Positions 37,166 to 48,575 are shown, counted from the stretch's first letter. The stretch is DNA of 64,000 bases from Hypoxylon rubiginosum (GCA_902806565.1 CADCXA010000009.1:248001-312000); one strand, 5' to 3'. Notes: generated by a model not told the origin, from the sequence alone. A program made the numbers and translations.

Positions 37166-38416
37166 GTATTTAAACGGGTATTGAATTTAATGATTGGAAG
37201 CGGGAGTAGAGATGCTCTACACAAATTGAGTTATGACGTTGGTGTGTTGTTTATTGTTTAAGTGTCGAATGGATGCTTGACTGACTTGATGATACTTTCC
37301 ATAAACCGTGTTGTATAAGGGGGACTTGCCATTCTTATACTCGTACGCAGCCACGACTACGAAGGAAACTCACGAAGATCGAACCTTCTCATTTGCCCAT
37401 GACTTTCATTGAGACTCACGAAACACGAGATGTCAGTTTCCCGATCAATTAGCAGTGCCAATATCTTAGAGTCTAGTCGGTGAGGTAGGAGAGGTAAAGA
37501 ATACGAACTAATCCTTGGCGCCTCTTTCTTTCTGCACAACTCAGCCCTAGGGCCCTTAGCTGACTTGGGGTAAGTAAGACGGTCTTGATCGATCGCGAGC
37601 CATACCCGGTAAGCCAAAATCATCACCCAATCGCGGCTGAATGCGGAGTAAGGCTTTCAAGAATTTGACGAGAACCGGCTACTTCACGGGAATCATTCAG
37701 AGGCCTCGCTGCATTAGCTTGATATCTGCTGAGTGAGCCCTTTCTGGCGTATGTCATCCGGACCGCCAAAGAGCATAAAGGCTTTTAGACGGCTTCGCAA
37801 CTCGACATTTTTACGAACTTTTAAGCACTTTCAAAATGTGTTATATGGTGGTCAGCTTTCTAGTCCGCTGGCTTGTCAGCGCCGAGGTGGCTCAGCGATC
37901 ATCAAAAAACCTTCAGGTGACGGACAAGTTCGCCGCATCTTTCCACTAAAGGAAAATGTCATCCCATAATCAGACCGGTGTCAATTGCTAAATAACTATT
38001 CGCCGACAATTCTATTGCTAATATCCGTGCACACTCTAGCAACATCATGACGTCGAATGACAACATCATATAGACTCGAGGCTCTACCCAAACATCGTGA
38101 GTCTAGCCATGGGAGCGTCACATGGCCACATCTTGGATGCGCCACCACGCTTGGGCGACTTACATTTATGGCATGCGTAATTGAATTTCTAGTGATATCT
38201 TGCTATGTGAGACGATCCAAGCTACCTAGGACGTAGGTATATAGCTGGGTTAGGGTAAGCTCTAAATAGGAGGTATCAGGCAGGTAGGCTCGTAACATCG
38301 TATTGACTTCAAAGAAAGAGGAACAAAGAAAAGGTTGCACACCTAGAAATGTATTATTTTATGTACATTGCAGACAGGTCATGTGTTCTAAAATACGAGG
38401 GTTCCGACTTGCACAC
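37166..38416. other. Intergenic, no gene seen
   Basis: Contains the promoter of the small secreted protein and the 3' region of the next FAD oxidase. Frames at 37357-37626 and 37733-37969 lack family features. Confidence 0.55.
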
Positions 38417-40243
38417 TCAACTAGATTTCTTCTCTAGGGCACTGTCAACATCTAGCTGTAATCTTCCCTGACAGCGAAATCTATCACTCGAAATATCTTC
38501 ATCCTCGAACCCGATACACTTCCAGCACTTCAAAAGCCCCTCTGGATCGTATTTCCTCTTTATTTCTAGTAGTGCCGCGTAGTTATCACCCCACCACGAC
38601 TCGCGCCAGTTAGGGGTAAAGGGGTTCGCCTCGTTCGGATAAGTTCCTCCGTCCGTGTTGGTGAGTTCCTCCGCGAGGAGCGTAGCTCTTGTGATTGCCG
38701 TCATGTTCTGCAAGCGCTCCGCGTATGATGCGTTCCAAGGGATGGTGAGAGACGTCGAAATATCCCATAGAGCATTATACCATGCCGGGTTAACTGACGT
38801 GGGGGACGAGGACATGTTTTGGGTCTGTGGTTGTGAATTCGTCGCATGTTCGAAAACAAAGGGGGTGCCTATTGGGCAATAAAAGTTCCGAGGGTCGAAG
38901 CCTAGTTTCTGAACAGTCACCATAAAATTCATCAGCTTGGCGATGCCCGCTTCATCCTCGAACAACTTCCGCGGTATGAGTCTAGTTGCCAATACGCGAG
39001 CTACTCCCGCTGTTGTTAGAGCGCCCGGAAGTACGTATTTGTTCCAGACGGCGAGATAGTTCGGTAGAACTTCTACCACGCTGGAGCCTCCGGCAGCAAG
39101 AGCAAACTCCGTAGCGACGCTCATTGAACTCTTGGCACCAGCGCCACCGTCTGTCAGGTTTGCTATGGTCGGCACTGGGTTCATATACGTCAGATACAGG
39201 CCTCCCGCGTGCCCTCCCCACCCTTCTTTCCCCCAGACTAAGGACTGTCTAGCAATCAACTCGATCCATTTTAATGAATTCTCTGATGCGCCGTTCGAGG
39301 GTAGCTTGATGCTAGCTACTGCGACAGGCATGGATGGTTCGACACGGTGTGTGGCTTCCAGCACGATGCCAAATGTCCCACCGCCTCCTCCTCGTAAAGC
39401 CCAGAATAAGTCTTCGTGCTGGCATTGATTGGCAACCCGGAGTTGTCCGTCAGGGGTAACGATCTTAAATTGGATTACGCGATCAGCGCCGAGGCCGTAT
39501 ACGGGAGATAATACGCTATGTCCGCCGCCGAGGACCCATCCTCCCGACGCCGCAACCGTTGGAGAATACCCGCCAACAAAGGTGCTCTCGTGCACATTGG
39601 CAAAGTTGTGTATATCTCCCGTGCTGACTCCCGTCCCCGCCGTAATAGCTCGGCCGGTAGCTAAGTCCCCCTTGCATCCTTCGGGTATGAAGTCACCGTG
39701 AAAAACGAGGCCTTGCAGCTTGTGCACCCAGAGAGCAAGTGAGCCTTTTTGGCTATTCCTAGTCAGATAATCGTGGCCGCTGTTCTTGACGACCAAAGGA
39801 AGTCGGTAATCCTTTGTGAAATTGAGAGCTGCATTGATATCCGATATTTCGAGGACTTCGATGTAGTACGACGGGACACTGCCTTGATTGCATGATGCTC
39901 CCGGCGCAGGTTCCGGTGCTGGAAGCACCGTGCTATCCAGAGTGCACTGGTCCAAAGGATCACCTAGGCACATTTCGCCCTGGAGGCTCATATAGCCGTT
40001 TGAAACCTCTGCGCGTATTGAGTTGGTCGTGTAGTTATTTCGAATGAGAGTACAGGCCGCTTCGTTAACCACAGCTCTCTTCCCATTATATAACGAGTAA
40101 CATGGCAGCGCAAATGGCACAGCTGCATAAAGGCGCCCGCTGACAGAGGCATTGAGCGCGGCCCATGCTTCATCGCTTTGCCCCTGGCTGGAGGGGATGC
40201 GCGCCAACAGCGAGCAAAGCAAAAATAGCACGTAACTCTTCAT
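38417..40243 (-). CDS. Secreted FAD-linked oxidoreductase, large berberine-bridge-like type (608 aa)
   Basis: Intronless. I start at Met 40243, which gives the signal peptide MKSYVLFLLCSLLARIPSS; the frame is open to 40279, with 12 more residues. FAD motifs are VVKNSGHDYLTR (His157), GGYSPTVAASGGWVLGGGHS and LRGGGGGTFGIVLEATHR. The C-terminus YDPEGLLKCWKCIGFE is typical of large fungal BBE-like enzymes. The Cys expected for bicovalent flavin is absent. There are many sequons (NAS, NYT, NFT, NLT, NMT), so it is probably glycosylated and extracellular or vacuolar. The subfamily differs from the two other FAD oxidases here, so they are not recent duplicates. The upstream neighbour on the same strand is the Zn2Cys6 gene, 213-249 bp away. 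Confidence 0.88.
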   Translation of the reverse strand: MKSYVLFLLCSLLARIPSSQGQSDEAWAALNASVSGRLYAAVPFALPCYSLYNGKRAVVNEAACTLIRNNYTTNSIRAEVSNGYMSLQGEMCLGDPLDQCTLDSTVLPAPEPAPGASCNQGSVPSYYIEVLEISDINAALNFTKDYRLPLVVKNSGHDYLTRNSQKGSLALWVHKLQGLVFHGDFIPEGCKGDLATGRAITAGTGVSTGDIHNFANVHESTFVGGYSPTVAASGGWVLGGGHSVLSPVYGLGADRVIQFKIVTPDGQLRVANQCQHEDLFWALRGGGGGTFGIVLEATHRVEPSMPVAVASIKLPSNGASENSLKWIELIARQSLVWGKEGWGGHAGGLYLTYMNPVPTIANLTDGGAGAKSSMSVATEFALAAGGSSVVEVLPNYLAVWNKYVLPGALTTAGVARVLATRLIPRKLFEDEAGIAKLMNFMVTVQKLGFDPRNFYCPIGTPFVFEHATNSQPQTQNMSSSPTSVNPAWYNALWDISTSLTIPWNASYAERLQNMTAITRATLLAEELTNTDGGTYPNEANPFTPNWRESWWGDNYAALLEIKRKYDPEGLLKCWKCIGFEDEDISSDRFRCQGRLQLDVDSALEKKSS

Positions 40244-40491
40244 CTCAGAACTGCACTGGCGCGAATCAAAGAATACCAATGAAGTTGTAAGATTTAGAAC
40301 ACGAATACCAGTGTTCAGTCGGCCGCAATCTCTTGCGCAAGAAAATTCCAGCTAAGACAATAAGCACTCTCATAATGCAAGGGTGGAGGTAAACCAATGA
40401 TACTCCGTCGACCTATAATGTTTTACGCTCGGGAGATGGAGCTAATGCGTAACTGGCAGGCAAGCTGACAGCTAGTCCTATTTTGCGAGAT

Positions 40492-41871
40492 TCACCCTAC
40501 GTGAACCAATGGAAAGATGTTCAAGTTGGCTAAGTGATCTGAGTCTAGCGCGGAGGCTTTGACACTCTTGGGTTCACTTGCTAACGAAGTCCGGGGAAAT
40601 TCGAGTACGGGATCCCATTCCTCTCCAAGGTACCTCATAGCTGCATCTGCGGCTCTGTTGGCCCAACCAACCATGAACCAGCGTTTTGGACTGCGATGCA
40701 TGACGGAACACCAATATACGAAAACGACAAGGGCCACCGGGTGTCTCGACGACAGCGCGGAGAGGTATTCTTCTGGCACGGTGGCTGGCCACTCGATGAA
40801 TTGGCGCCAGTTCCCTGGATGTCCATGAACATTAACTACCCATTCTTTCAGTGTTGCAATGGATTGTAAACAGGCAGATTTCGTTTCGTCCGTCGTGTAG
40901 TCGGGATAGTCGAGCGAATCGAGACAGCATACTGCATTCCATGTAAACTCGTCCAGGTGTAAGTTGAGCCGTCTCAGATATTGCCCGGTAAGATACATGA
41001 TTGGGCTCACTTCCAGGAAACGTCCTATCTCGGTAGCCAAGCTGAAAGAGCTGCGCATAATAGGGAGCATCTCGAGGTAGTCGTCCGCCTCGCCGGATGC
41101 CTTTAGAACTGTGGCGAACTGAAATATTATGACGCCGATCCCGAACATCAAGGTGGCCATCCAGTTGGCCTTATTCACCTCGGCTTGGGATTTCCTAAAT
41201 AATATCGAAGCCTCAATGTGGTGTTGGTGCGCGGCGGCGTAGAGACTCGAGCAGGACGAGTTCTGGTACCATTGATGGAGCGTGAGAAGTGCGGTAATGG
41301 TCTTGCGCACGTACTGGAAAGTACTTGCTTGGTAGCTGAATTCCAGAGCAAAGGTTCTCTTCTCGAGAGTCGATAGCCAGGATAGAAAGAAAGTCTTCTC
41401 CATGGCCCAGATTATTGGATTTCTGTTCAGATCCTTGGCAGTCTGGTGCGTTCCATACAGGCTGTCTTTATCGTAGAGAAACCTCAAGTTCAATCCGAAG
41501 TTGGCTTGTCCTAAAAGCATGTGGCTCGTAGGAGAAATACCATCTTTGGTATTCCCAACTTGGTCGTCGGCTTGTGTGTTCGAAGCCAGGGCTCGGTTCA
41601 ACTTCTGAGCTCCTTGCTGTGTAAAAGAACAGGACTCATTGCGCCTGTGACAATTACCGCAAATGGGCGATTGTAAGTTACACTAAGCATACGGTGAGCA
41701 TGTAGAGCATGTGCAATACCTACCTAGGTACCTAGGTAGGTACTAAAGGGTGGTATAATGACAGGGCCTTACTCTAACGCGTCTCCTTCGGCAAGTCATG
41801 CAACTGTTCCGTGATTTTGAATGGAACTGGCGGGAGACGCTTCGGCGTTCCCTATTTTGAGTGCCCGCCAT
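40492..41871 (-). CDS. Zn2Cys6 transcription factor, probable cluster regulator (429 aa)
   Basis: Two exons on the minus strand: 41871-41773 and 41682-40492. The intron lies inside the zinc cluster, so exon 1 alone looks like a meaningless 33-residue frame. After splicing, Cys24, 27, 34, 41, 44 and 51 form CX2CX6CX6CX2CX6C with basic RRRRVR. The rest resembles the short C6 regulators with a PF11951-like domain: repeated helices, then FIEWPATVPEEYLSALSSR and VYWCSVMHRSPKRWFMVGW near the end. It is a nuclear activator or repressor by family. Its position in the middle of the oxidase genes makes it the best candidate for pathway-specific control. Its upstream region carries two overlapping TACCTAGGTA palindromes at 41721-41738, inside intron 1. 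Confidence 0.88.
41721..41738. repeat. Overlapping pair of TACCTAGGTA palindromes
   Basis: Two exact copies overlap by two bases, inside the intron of the Zn2Cys6 gene. Other exact copies in the window start at 12133, 14441, 21945, 32377, 32638, 35227 and 62524. All nine are intergenic or intronic. About 0.06 copies would be expected by chance in 64 kb at equal base frequencies. Confidence 0.85.
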
Positions 41872-42870
41872 AAAGAATTCAAGATACCTGGTGGCAATCA
41901 AAGTAACGACTTAGCTGTGGTTCCTCACAGGCGCATCAATCATGGTTCCTCGTATAAGGTAAGAAGTTCGGAAAGTTTTCAAAAAGAGACAATCCAAGAT
42001 CAGCGCGATCTTTCGCATGTTCCCAAACCTCAAAGTCTAGAATTTACGTAGGATTCGATTTGCGACCCTGAACCTGGTGTGAGTCGCGGGCCTGGGTAGT
42101 ACCCGAAACCCCGACATTCCGCTCGTACAGCGACAGAAGATGCCTTCACTGTCATCGGACAACAGCAGCATCCGTACAAGAGGTTAGGTCAGGATGACTG
42201 CCGCCGCAAACGCGACATGAACTTAAAGATTCCCCTGAGAATAATAACAAAATTAAAAATTCCCCAGTTCTTCTTAGCCTTTAGGGCACGTCCGCAACTT
42301 TAGATCAAGCTTGCATCGGTGGATCGTGCAGATCGTGGCACTGCCGGCAAAGCTATTCCCATTCGAGGCTTAGTGTACGAGCATCCCTGCAAGATCCCGA
42401 GGACCCCATTCCAGCCCCAGCCCCTTTTGCTACGAGTTCGAGTTCTAAGCTGACATGTCCATCTACCAAATCGAAGAAAAATCTGGTCAACGGTGACGAG
42501 CAACGACATGCAACATCTCTACCGTGTATTGCCGTTTAGCTGATACCTAGATGCAACAGCATTTATCTCTATCATAAGATACATCTCAAGATGACGATGT
42601 GGCCACGATACGGAAACCTTCCGAGTGTTATGTTCACGTCTCTCTTCAGGTCTAGTGTACGAGGAAGTTGAGATTCTCTCCCGTAAATCATCCACTACTC
42701 GACCGAAGTTCGACAATCGAAAGAGAGTCTCAATGGATGTAGCATTTCTTCCTATGGACCTAGGGTAGGCCATAACGTATATAACTGCTGTGAAGAGCAG
42801 TGCTCTCATCTTATTTTCGGCCTCTGGCATCCTTTTTAATCTACCTACTGGCCAGAAATCTCGTGACAAG
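41872..42870. promoter_or_regulatory. Shared divergent promoter region
   Basis: About 1 kb between the regulator (minus) and amidohydrolase (plus). Frames at 42300-42509 and 42519-42902 are without family features. The segment with CGGGCC and CGGC motifs near 42080-42350 could hold CGG-type regulator half-sites, but spacing is not consistent. Confidence 0.35.
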
Positions 42871-44112
42871 ATGCACTTTAAACAGCTCGTTCCAGTCTCC
42901 ATCGCCTTCTTCGCAGGGTGCCAAGCTTGTATTCACGATTATGTCCTCGCACCTCGACTAGAAGACGAACTTGCCGCTCTCCGCAAGCGTGACGTCCCAG
43001 TTCCCGTTAAAACGGCCATTCATAATGTGCGAGTCTTCGATGGCTACGTTGTCGGCAAGCCACAAACCGTCATTATTGACGGCGAGTACATCACCGACTC
43101 CGACGAGAACGTGGAGCAGACCATTGACGCCGGCAATCGCATCCTAATCCCCGGCTTGATAGACTCCCACGCGCACGTACAGTCGGTCGAGGGTTTAGAG
43201 AACATGACGTCGTACGGCGTAACGACCATCTTCGACATGGCATGTCCCAACTACGAGCTTTGCAACTCGCTCAAGTCGAACCCCGGCCTGGCATCATTGT
43301 TCGTCAGCATGTTACCTGCCCTAGGTCCATCCGGAGGGAACGCGAAGCTCAACCCAGTAGCGCCTGAGCTATTGCTATATCCCGGCAAAGATCCCAAGTA
43401 TCTCGTTGACTATGCCTTCGGCAACGGTTCCGACTACTTCAAGATCGTAAATGCAAACGCCGGCGGGCCGACCCAGGAGCAGCAAAACGAATTGGTCGAG
43501 TACGCGCACTCCAAGGGGCACTTCGTCGTCACGCATGCCCCTAGCGTCTCCGCCTATACGCAGGCGGTGATAGCCCGGACGGATGTCTTGCAGCACATGC
43601 CCGACGATGGTCTGCTGTCCGCGTGTGTCATCGGTTCAATCAAGGAAACCGGCCTCGCCAGCACGCCGACCGTGGAGATTTTCCGGCGTGCATACACGAT
43701 CCAGCCCGAGATCATCCAGTTTCTTCGCGGGAACAACACCGCCAACTCAACGTATGAGCATGTGACCGAGAACGTGAGACACCAGCATATTGCCGGCGTC
43801 CCCATCCTGGCGGGGACGGATGCCGTCGGCAACACGGTACCCGGGCTCTACTTCCCCTTTGGCGAGTCGCTACACCAGGAGCTAGTGAACCTGGCGACTG
43901 CGGGCATGACACCCGCCGAGGCCCTGCGTGCGGCCACGATCGTGCCGGCTACAGTACACAGGTTGAACGACCGCGGTGTAATTCGGCCTGGCATGCGCGC
44001 GGATCTAATTTTACTCAATAGCGATCCGTTATTGAACATTTCGAACACCAGGGACATTGCTCGCGTTTGGGCTGGTGGTGTGGAATATGCCAACGTTGCG
44101 AAGCAAACTTGA
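42871..44112 (+). CDS. Secreted amidohydrolase-superfamily metal-dependent hydrolase (413 aa)
   Basis: Intronless. The Met at 42871 is chosen because MHFKQLVPVSIAFFAGCQA is a clean signal peptide; the frame extends to 42790. Metal-site residues of the amidohydrolase TIM barrel are visible: DSHAH (His100, His102), a candidate carboxylated Lys191 in DYFKIV, His222 in VVTHAP, His242 in LQHMP and Asp317 in AGTDA. The C-terminus GVIRPGMRADLILLNSDPL is the usual beta-sandwich closing motif. Relatives hydrolyse amides, dipeptides or lactams, including mycotoxin-degrading amidohydrolases. In this setting it may release an acyl or amino-acid part from a pathway product; that is inference. It is divergent from the cluster regulator. 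Confidence 0.88.
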   Translation: MHFKQLVPVSIAFFAGCQACIHDYVLAPRLEDELAALRKRDVPVPVKTAIHNVRVFDGYVVGKPQTVIIDGEYITDSDENVEQTIDAGNRILIPGLIDSHAHVQSVEGLENMTSYGVTTIFDMACPNYELCNSLKSNPGLASLFVSMLPALGPSGGNAKLNPVAPELLLYPGKDPKYLVDYAFGNGSDYFKIVNANAGGPTQEQQNELVEYAHSKGHFVVTHAPSVSAYTQAVIARTDVLQHMPDDGLLSACVIGSIKETGLASTPTVEIFRRAYTIQPEIIQFLRGNNTANSTYEHVTENVRHQHIAGVPILAGTDAVGNTVPGLYFPFGESLHQELVNLATAGMTPAEALRAATIVPATVHRLNDRGVIRPGMRADLILLNSDPLLNISNTRDIARVWAGGVEYANVAKQT

Positions 44113-44844
44113 AAGTGAAGGAGGCCAAAGTGGCTAAAAGATAATCTACCCTTCTCAGCTGTATCACATGTTACACGCTTCAAACATTCTTTCATATCGA
44201 GCTGTATTTAAAAGTATATTGACGTATATCTTATGTAGATGCTCTAGATCAGAGTAATCTTCTTTATTTTGCCTTATTCTTTACTTCCGATCTTTCTCGG
44301 CTGACTCTCGCCTCTAACACACCGCAAGGCTCATGGCGAGTAGTTCCCAGCCAAAATCACGACTCCATCTCTAACGTGTAATATATCTTGAACTAATCCC
44401 TCCGTCCGGAACATTCGCCTCCCATAGAACTACTTCAAGCTATAAATCTCATTCCAGCCTAGACAAAACAGACCCATGTGTCCACCTAGGGGTTAGTGAC
44501 AGCTGCGATACTAAGGTCATGGATGTGAAGTATGTCATCCGCCGAGGTGATGGGACTCCTAACACCTCAGTCTTCGTCGACAGCCCCCTCAATCAGGTTT
44601 CAATAGTCCTACGACGGTCGTTGACGTTTTAGCGATGCACACAGCTTGGGCGATTGGCCCAGCTGCGTGTATAGCCACGCTGAGCATGCGTTATGTTATA
44701 AGAGTAAGTACATAGTCACCTCCAAATAGAGAGCTTCTTTGGATACCTAGTATTAATGATAGCTTAATATCACGATTGTCTGACGAATATCGTTAGACAT
44801 CTCCTAGTAGTTCGAATGAAAATTCCGAGCTGACCCTACGACAC
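44113..44844. other. Intergenic between convergent genes
   Basis: No gene supported. Terminator regions of the amidohydrolase and of the medium-chain reductase. Confidence 0.55.
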
Positions 44845-45948
44845 TCAAAGTAAATCCGGGTTCGGAGTGAAGTAAACGGCTCTCCCAGCTCCCGCCTCCT
44901 TCACAGACAAGTCAAACGCAGCCTCCCACTCCTCCAGCTTGAACACGCCTTTCGTCGTCAAGCCCGCCTCCGGTCCGAGCTTGAGGGTCCCCGACTCGAT
45001 CAATTTAATGAAGTCCAAGGCCTGATCTCGACTGTACATGAAGGTCCCCTGGATGCGCAATGCTCCGTACATAATGGAGATGTAGGGGATCTCGAGATCC
45101 TTGATGTTCCCCATGAAATTCACCCGCCCGCCGGGTCGCACCGAGAGGATGCCGGCTTGGATGTGCGACTTGTTGGTTGCAATAAGCGGCGAAAAGTCCT
45201 GGAAAACATCGACGGGGCCATACTTTGCAATATTGGCAACGTCAGTCTCGACGTTCCCGCTGAGCACAATCGTTTCCACCCGTCCAGGCGCCAGTCCCTT
45301 GAGCTCCGCCAGTATCTTCTCATTGCGACCCATGGCTATCACGCGAGCGCCCATGGCCAGAGCCACGTGTACGGCAGCGCCTCCGAAATTCCCGGTAGCC
45401 GGCGTAATGAGCACCGTCTCGCCCGCAGTCAACTCCACACTGCGGAAGCCGCCGTAAGAGACCACGAGCTGCGAGTAGAACGCCAGGTCCTTTACCGAGA
45501 TGTTCTGCCGCTGCAGCGCGGCTTCGTCGATGCGCAAGGCGTTCTCCAGCGGGACCCTAACCAGCTCGGCCCAGGTGCCGTGGTGCGACCCGGCCCTGCC
45601 GATTCCCAACGCGTTCGAACTATAAAGGCCGTCATGCGGCCTGACGAAGGGCTCGATTACGACAAGGTCGCCCACCTTGAGACGGGTGGCGTCCGGAGGC
45701 ACGGCGGCGACGCGGCCGATACCGTTTATGCCACCGACGATAGGGAACCCGATGGGATAGTTGCGCGGGTTGCCATTGGTGTATATTTCTGCAGCGTAGC
45801 TGAATAGCCAGCTATAGATCGGTCGGACGATAACTGTGCCGTATTCTACCTTGGGGGTAGGGATGGGAGCGACTGTCGGCGGGATGGATGCTGAGGAGAA
45901 TAGCAATCCTTTATAGGTACTCGGGAGCTGGACAGCGCTTGACGACAT
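44845..45948 (-). CDS. Zinc-less medium-chain (MDR) dehydrogenase/reductase (367 aa)
   Basis: Intronless. The GroES-like N-terminal domain has GFPIVGGINGIGRV and LKVGDLVVIEPFV, followed by a Rossmann domain with ITPATGNFGGAAVHVALAMGARVIAMGRNEK for NAD(P) binding. The protein has no cysteine at all, so neither the catalytic nor the structural zinc of classical alcohol dehydrogenases can be bound; that points to the quinone or enoyl-reductase side of the MDR superfamily. It could be a double-bond or ketone reductase acting on a pathway intermediate. No targeting signal is seen. It lies tandem with the downstream P450 on the same strand, so a shared regulatory block is possible. Confidence 0.88.
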   Translation of the reverse strand: MSSSAVQLPSTYKGLLFSSASIPPTVAPIPTPKVEYGTVIVRPIYSWLFSYAAEIYTNGNPRNYPIGFPIVGGINGIGRVAAVPPDATRLKVGDLVVIEPFVRPHDGLYSSNALGIGRAGSHHGTWAELVRVPLENALRIDEAALQRQNISVKDLAFYSQLVVSYGGFRSVELTAGETVLITPATGNFGGAAVHVALAMGARVIAMGRNEKILAELKGLAPGRVETIVLSGNVETDVANIAKYGPVDVFQDFSPLIATNKSHIQAGILSVRPGGRVNFMGNIKDLEIPYISIMYGALRIQGTFMYSRDQALDFIKLIESGTLKLGPEAGLTTKGVFKLEEWEAAFDLSVKEAGAGRAVYFTPNPDLL

Positions 45949-46676
45949 CCTGCAGGCTAGATTTCAAACAATATAAATACTGGCAGGTACTTGGATCAAG
46001 GAAGCGAGTTCGAAGTCCCCCTTTATTAAAGAAGATATCGTTCTGTATCGCTATATGGTATTTCAAGGCCTCCCGGGTTTCTCTTTATACTTTTCTTGGG
46101 GTCGATCTCATACCGAATTAGACCGCCGCCCCATGTCGTCTTGTTGATTTGTCATCAAGCACGAACAGGAGATAATGACACCAGCGGTTCTATCGGGTTT
46201 CCCAATAGGGGAATGAAGAAGAAGACGGAGCCGGGATGCCATGGAGATAAGTGATGTCGGAGATACGTAGCAAGTGTTAGGAGTTGAGAGATACTTGCGC
46301 GGACTAGATACGTTCACCGACCCTCCGAAGGGATTCCGGGGACGCAAAGGATCAATGTAACGTCTAGGTTTTATACAACCCTTTTCATCCAAGCAGATAC
46401 ACCATAGATCATTACAGCGGATAAACACACCAAGTTTACCTATAAGGAGACAACTAGCTCCTAACGAGATAGGCTGGGTGGGTCGAGCGTATCCCCAATT
46501 CCAATACGGCTCATAAGTATAGAGCGTCGGAGACGTTGACATGCTCAATTAATATTGCGTACGAGCACGGATCCGAACACGTTATGGTATTCCCTGTGAC
46601 ATGTGGGGCTTACTCAAGCTCGGTTCTATGAGAATTTCGCCTCGTTTCCGTATGGTATACCCAGCAACCCCAATAC
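45949..46676. other. Intergenic, no gene seen
   Basis: Promoter of the MDR gene and 3' flank of the P450. The frame at 46108-46548 lacks any family signal. Confidence 0.5.
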
Positions 46677-48575
46677 TCATGCTCGTCGCTTGAGGTTGCA
46701 CAGCAGCCCCTTTTGCCGCGGGAACCAACTCCCGACGACTTCCCACTCGCGCTCGGGATCCGACAGTTCAATCTCGAAGTTCCTTATGAGCGTCGCAACG
46801 ACTTTGTACACTTCCAGCTGTGCAATATAGCGGCCCAAGCACACATGGGACCCGCCCCCAAATGTGAGATCGGCCGCGTTGTAGAGCCTCAGCCGCTCCC
46901 GGTAGGCACCGTCGCTCTCCCCCTCGTTTTGGAGCCACCGCTCAGGGCGAAATCTGTCGACGTCAGGACCCCAGACATCTTTATTACGCCCCATCACATA
47001 GGGATTCAGGCCAACTGCCGTGCCCGCCGGGACGTAACGGCCGTCCGGCAGAGTTAATCCCGAATCGGGCACGTATCGCTCCATAATCATGCATACACCA
47101 GGGTGCATACGCATCCCCTCGCGCACCGCCGCTTCGAGATCTAGAATAGGTCATCAGTCAGTAATCCAACGCCTACCGAGATCTAAGAGACATACAAGGG
47201 AGTGCTCTAGATGAGTTGTACTGCGCCGGTTCTCCAAGATTAGCGGAGAGTATCTCCTCTTCTAGTTTCCGGTAGGCCGACGGAGCTCGCAAGGCGTAAT
47301 AGAATATGGCACGGATTGTGATGGCTGTAGTATCAGCACCAGCTATCAAGGTCGTGAGCAAGTACACTATCAAGTCGACTTCCGTAATCGTATCAGGTTG
47401 CGCGTTTTTCATGTCGACAAAATGTTGAAGATAATCGGGCGTGGTGGTCGGCTCTACGGGACCCTTGGATTGAAGCCGTTTAATCATGTGTTCGGTCGCA
47501 ATTCGGGTGATGTTTCCGAGGTTAGGTGACCCGAGTTGAACGACGGGGTTTTTATCTAAGAAGTGGTCCATCCATGGCATCTGTCCTGTAGCAGCGAAGC
47601 TACCATAGGAGTTCTTGAGTCAATAAGGGGTCTACTTGGGTTCATGGGTTTTCATGATTCTAACGACTCACTAGTCCATTGCTTTATCCGCAGTGCCAAT
47701 AGAACCATCGTAGTCGCAGCCTTTATCTAAGTATCCAAGGCTTTGACCGAAAGCTAGGTTTCCAAGAATGTCCCATGCGCCTTATTAGACAATAGTTAGC
47801 CGATGGACGGTAGACTTAGGCTGTAAGGGGTAGCTTTAGCTAACTAGTATAGACTTACAAAATGCGATCCATTCACCAAGATCGCAGCTCTTGTTCTCGA
47901 AGCGTTCTTCTAGCTGTTTAGACATGTTTTGGATAACAGCATCCACAAGGACTTCTTTGGCCAACACATTGCCCTGAGAGAAAAACTTGACAATCGGACG
48001 TTTGATGTTGACATGTTTCGATGGATCGATTTCGCTAAAGAGCGTATAGGTAATCTTGCCGTTTATTACGACGCTGTTGTTCTGATAAAACTCTGTCTGT
48101 TGACAGGAAATGATTCTATGTTAGCATCGGTCTAGCTCAACAAACGGGCCAGAAGGTAGAGTTACCTTTCGCCACTTCACATCAGATCCGTAAAGGGTCT
48201 TTGCTAGCTCAGGGAAGTCAAGATCTAGGTGGTTTGGCCCGATTCTCAGAACTGGTCCGTATTGTTGGTGGAGTTTTCTGATGTGGAGATGGTAGCTGCC
48301 AGTTCGCACCAAGAAGAATCGCCATATGTTGGCCCATTCTATCTCGAGTGGGATGAGTCAGAAAAGGATGCTCAGGGATTCACGACATTCCATAGGTAGA
48401 GAGACAGACAGAACTGACAGAGGTACTTACTTGCAAGAAGAGGACCAGGATATTTCCTCAGCGGCGAGGTAAACTCCGATATTATCCACCATCCGAAGAG
48501 CGCCGTAAGCCCAAGGAGCAATGAAGTTGTGACAACATTCCCCTCAAGGTATTCTGAAACTTTGAAGTCAGTCAT
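46677..48575 (-). CDS. Cytochrome P450, pisatin-demethylase-like (510 aa)
   Basis: Six exons on the minus strand: 48575-48431, 48338-48166, 48096-47859, 47780-47672, 47599-47196 and 47140-46677. An N-terminal anchor (TTSLLLGLTALFGWWII) is followed by RKYPGPLLAKWANIWR. Family blocks are VLRIGPNHLDLDFPE, LFSEIDPSKHVNIKRP and AWDILGNLAFGQ. The I helix is AGADTTA, with the normal acid/alcohol pair. The ExxR is in AAVREGMRMHPG and the heme motif FGGGSHVCLGR has Cys457. It is an ER-bound monooxygenase related to the pisatin demethylase type, which act on phenolics, fatty chains or polyketide-derived rings; the real substrate is unknown. It is divergent from the membrane-protein gene at 49651, as the other P450/rhodopsin-domain pair is. 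Confidence 0.9.
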
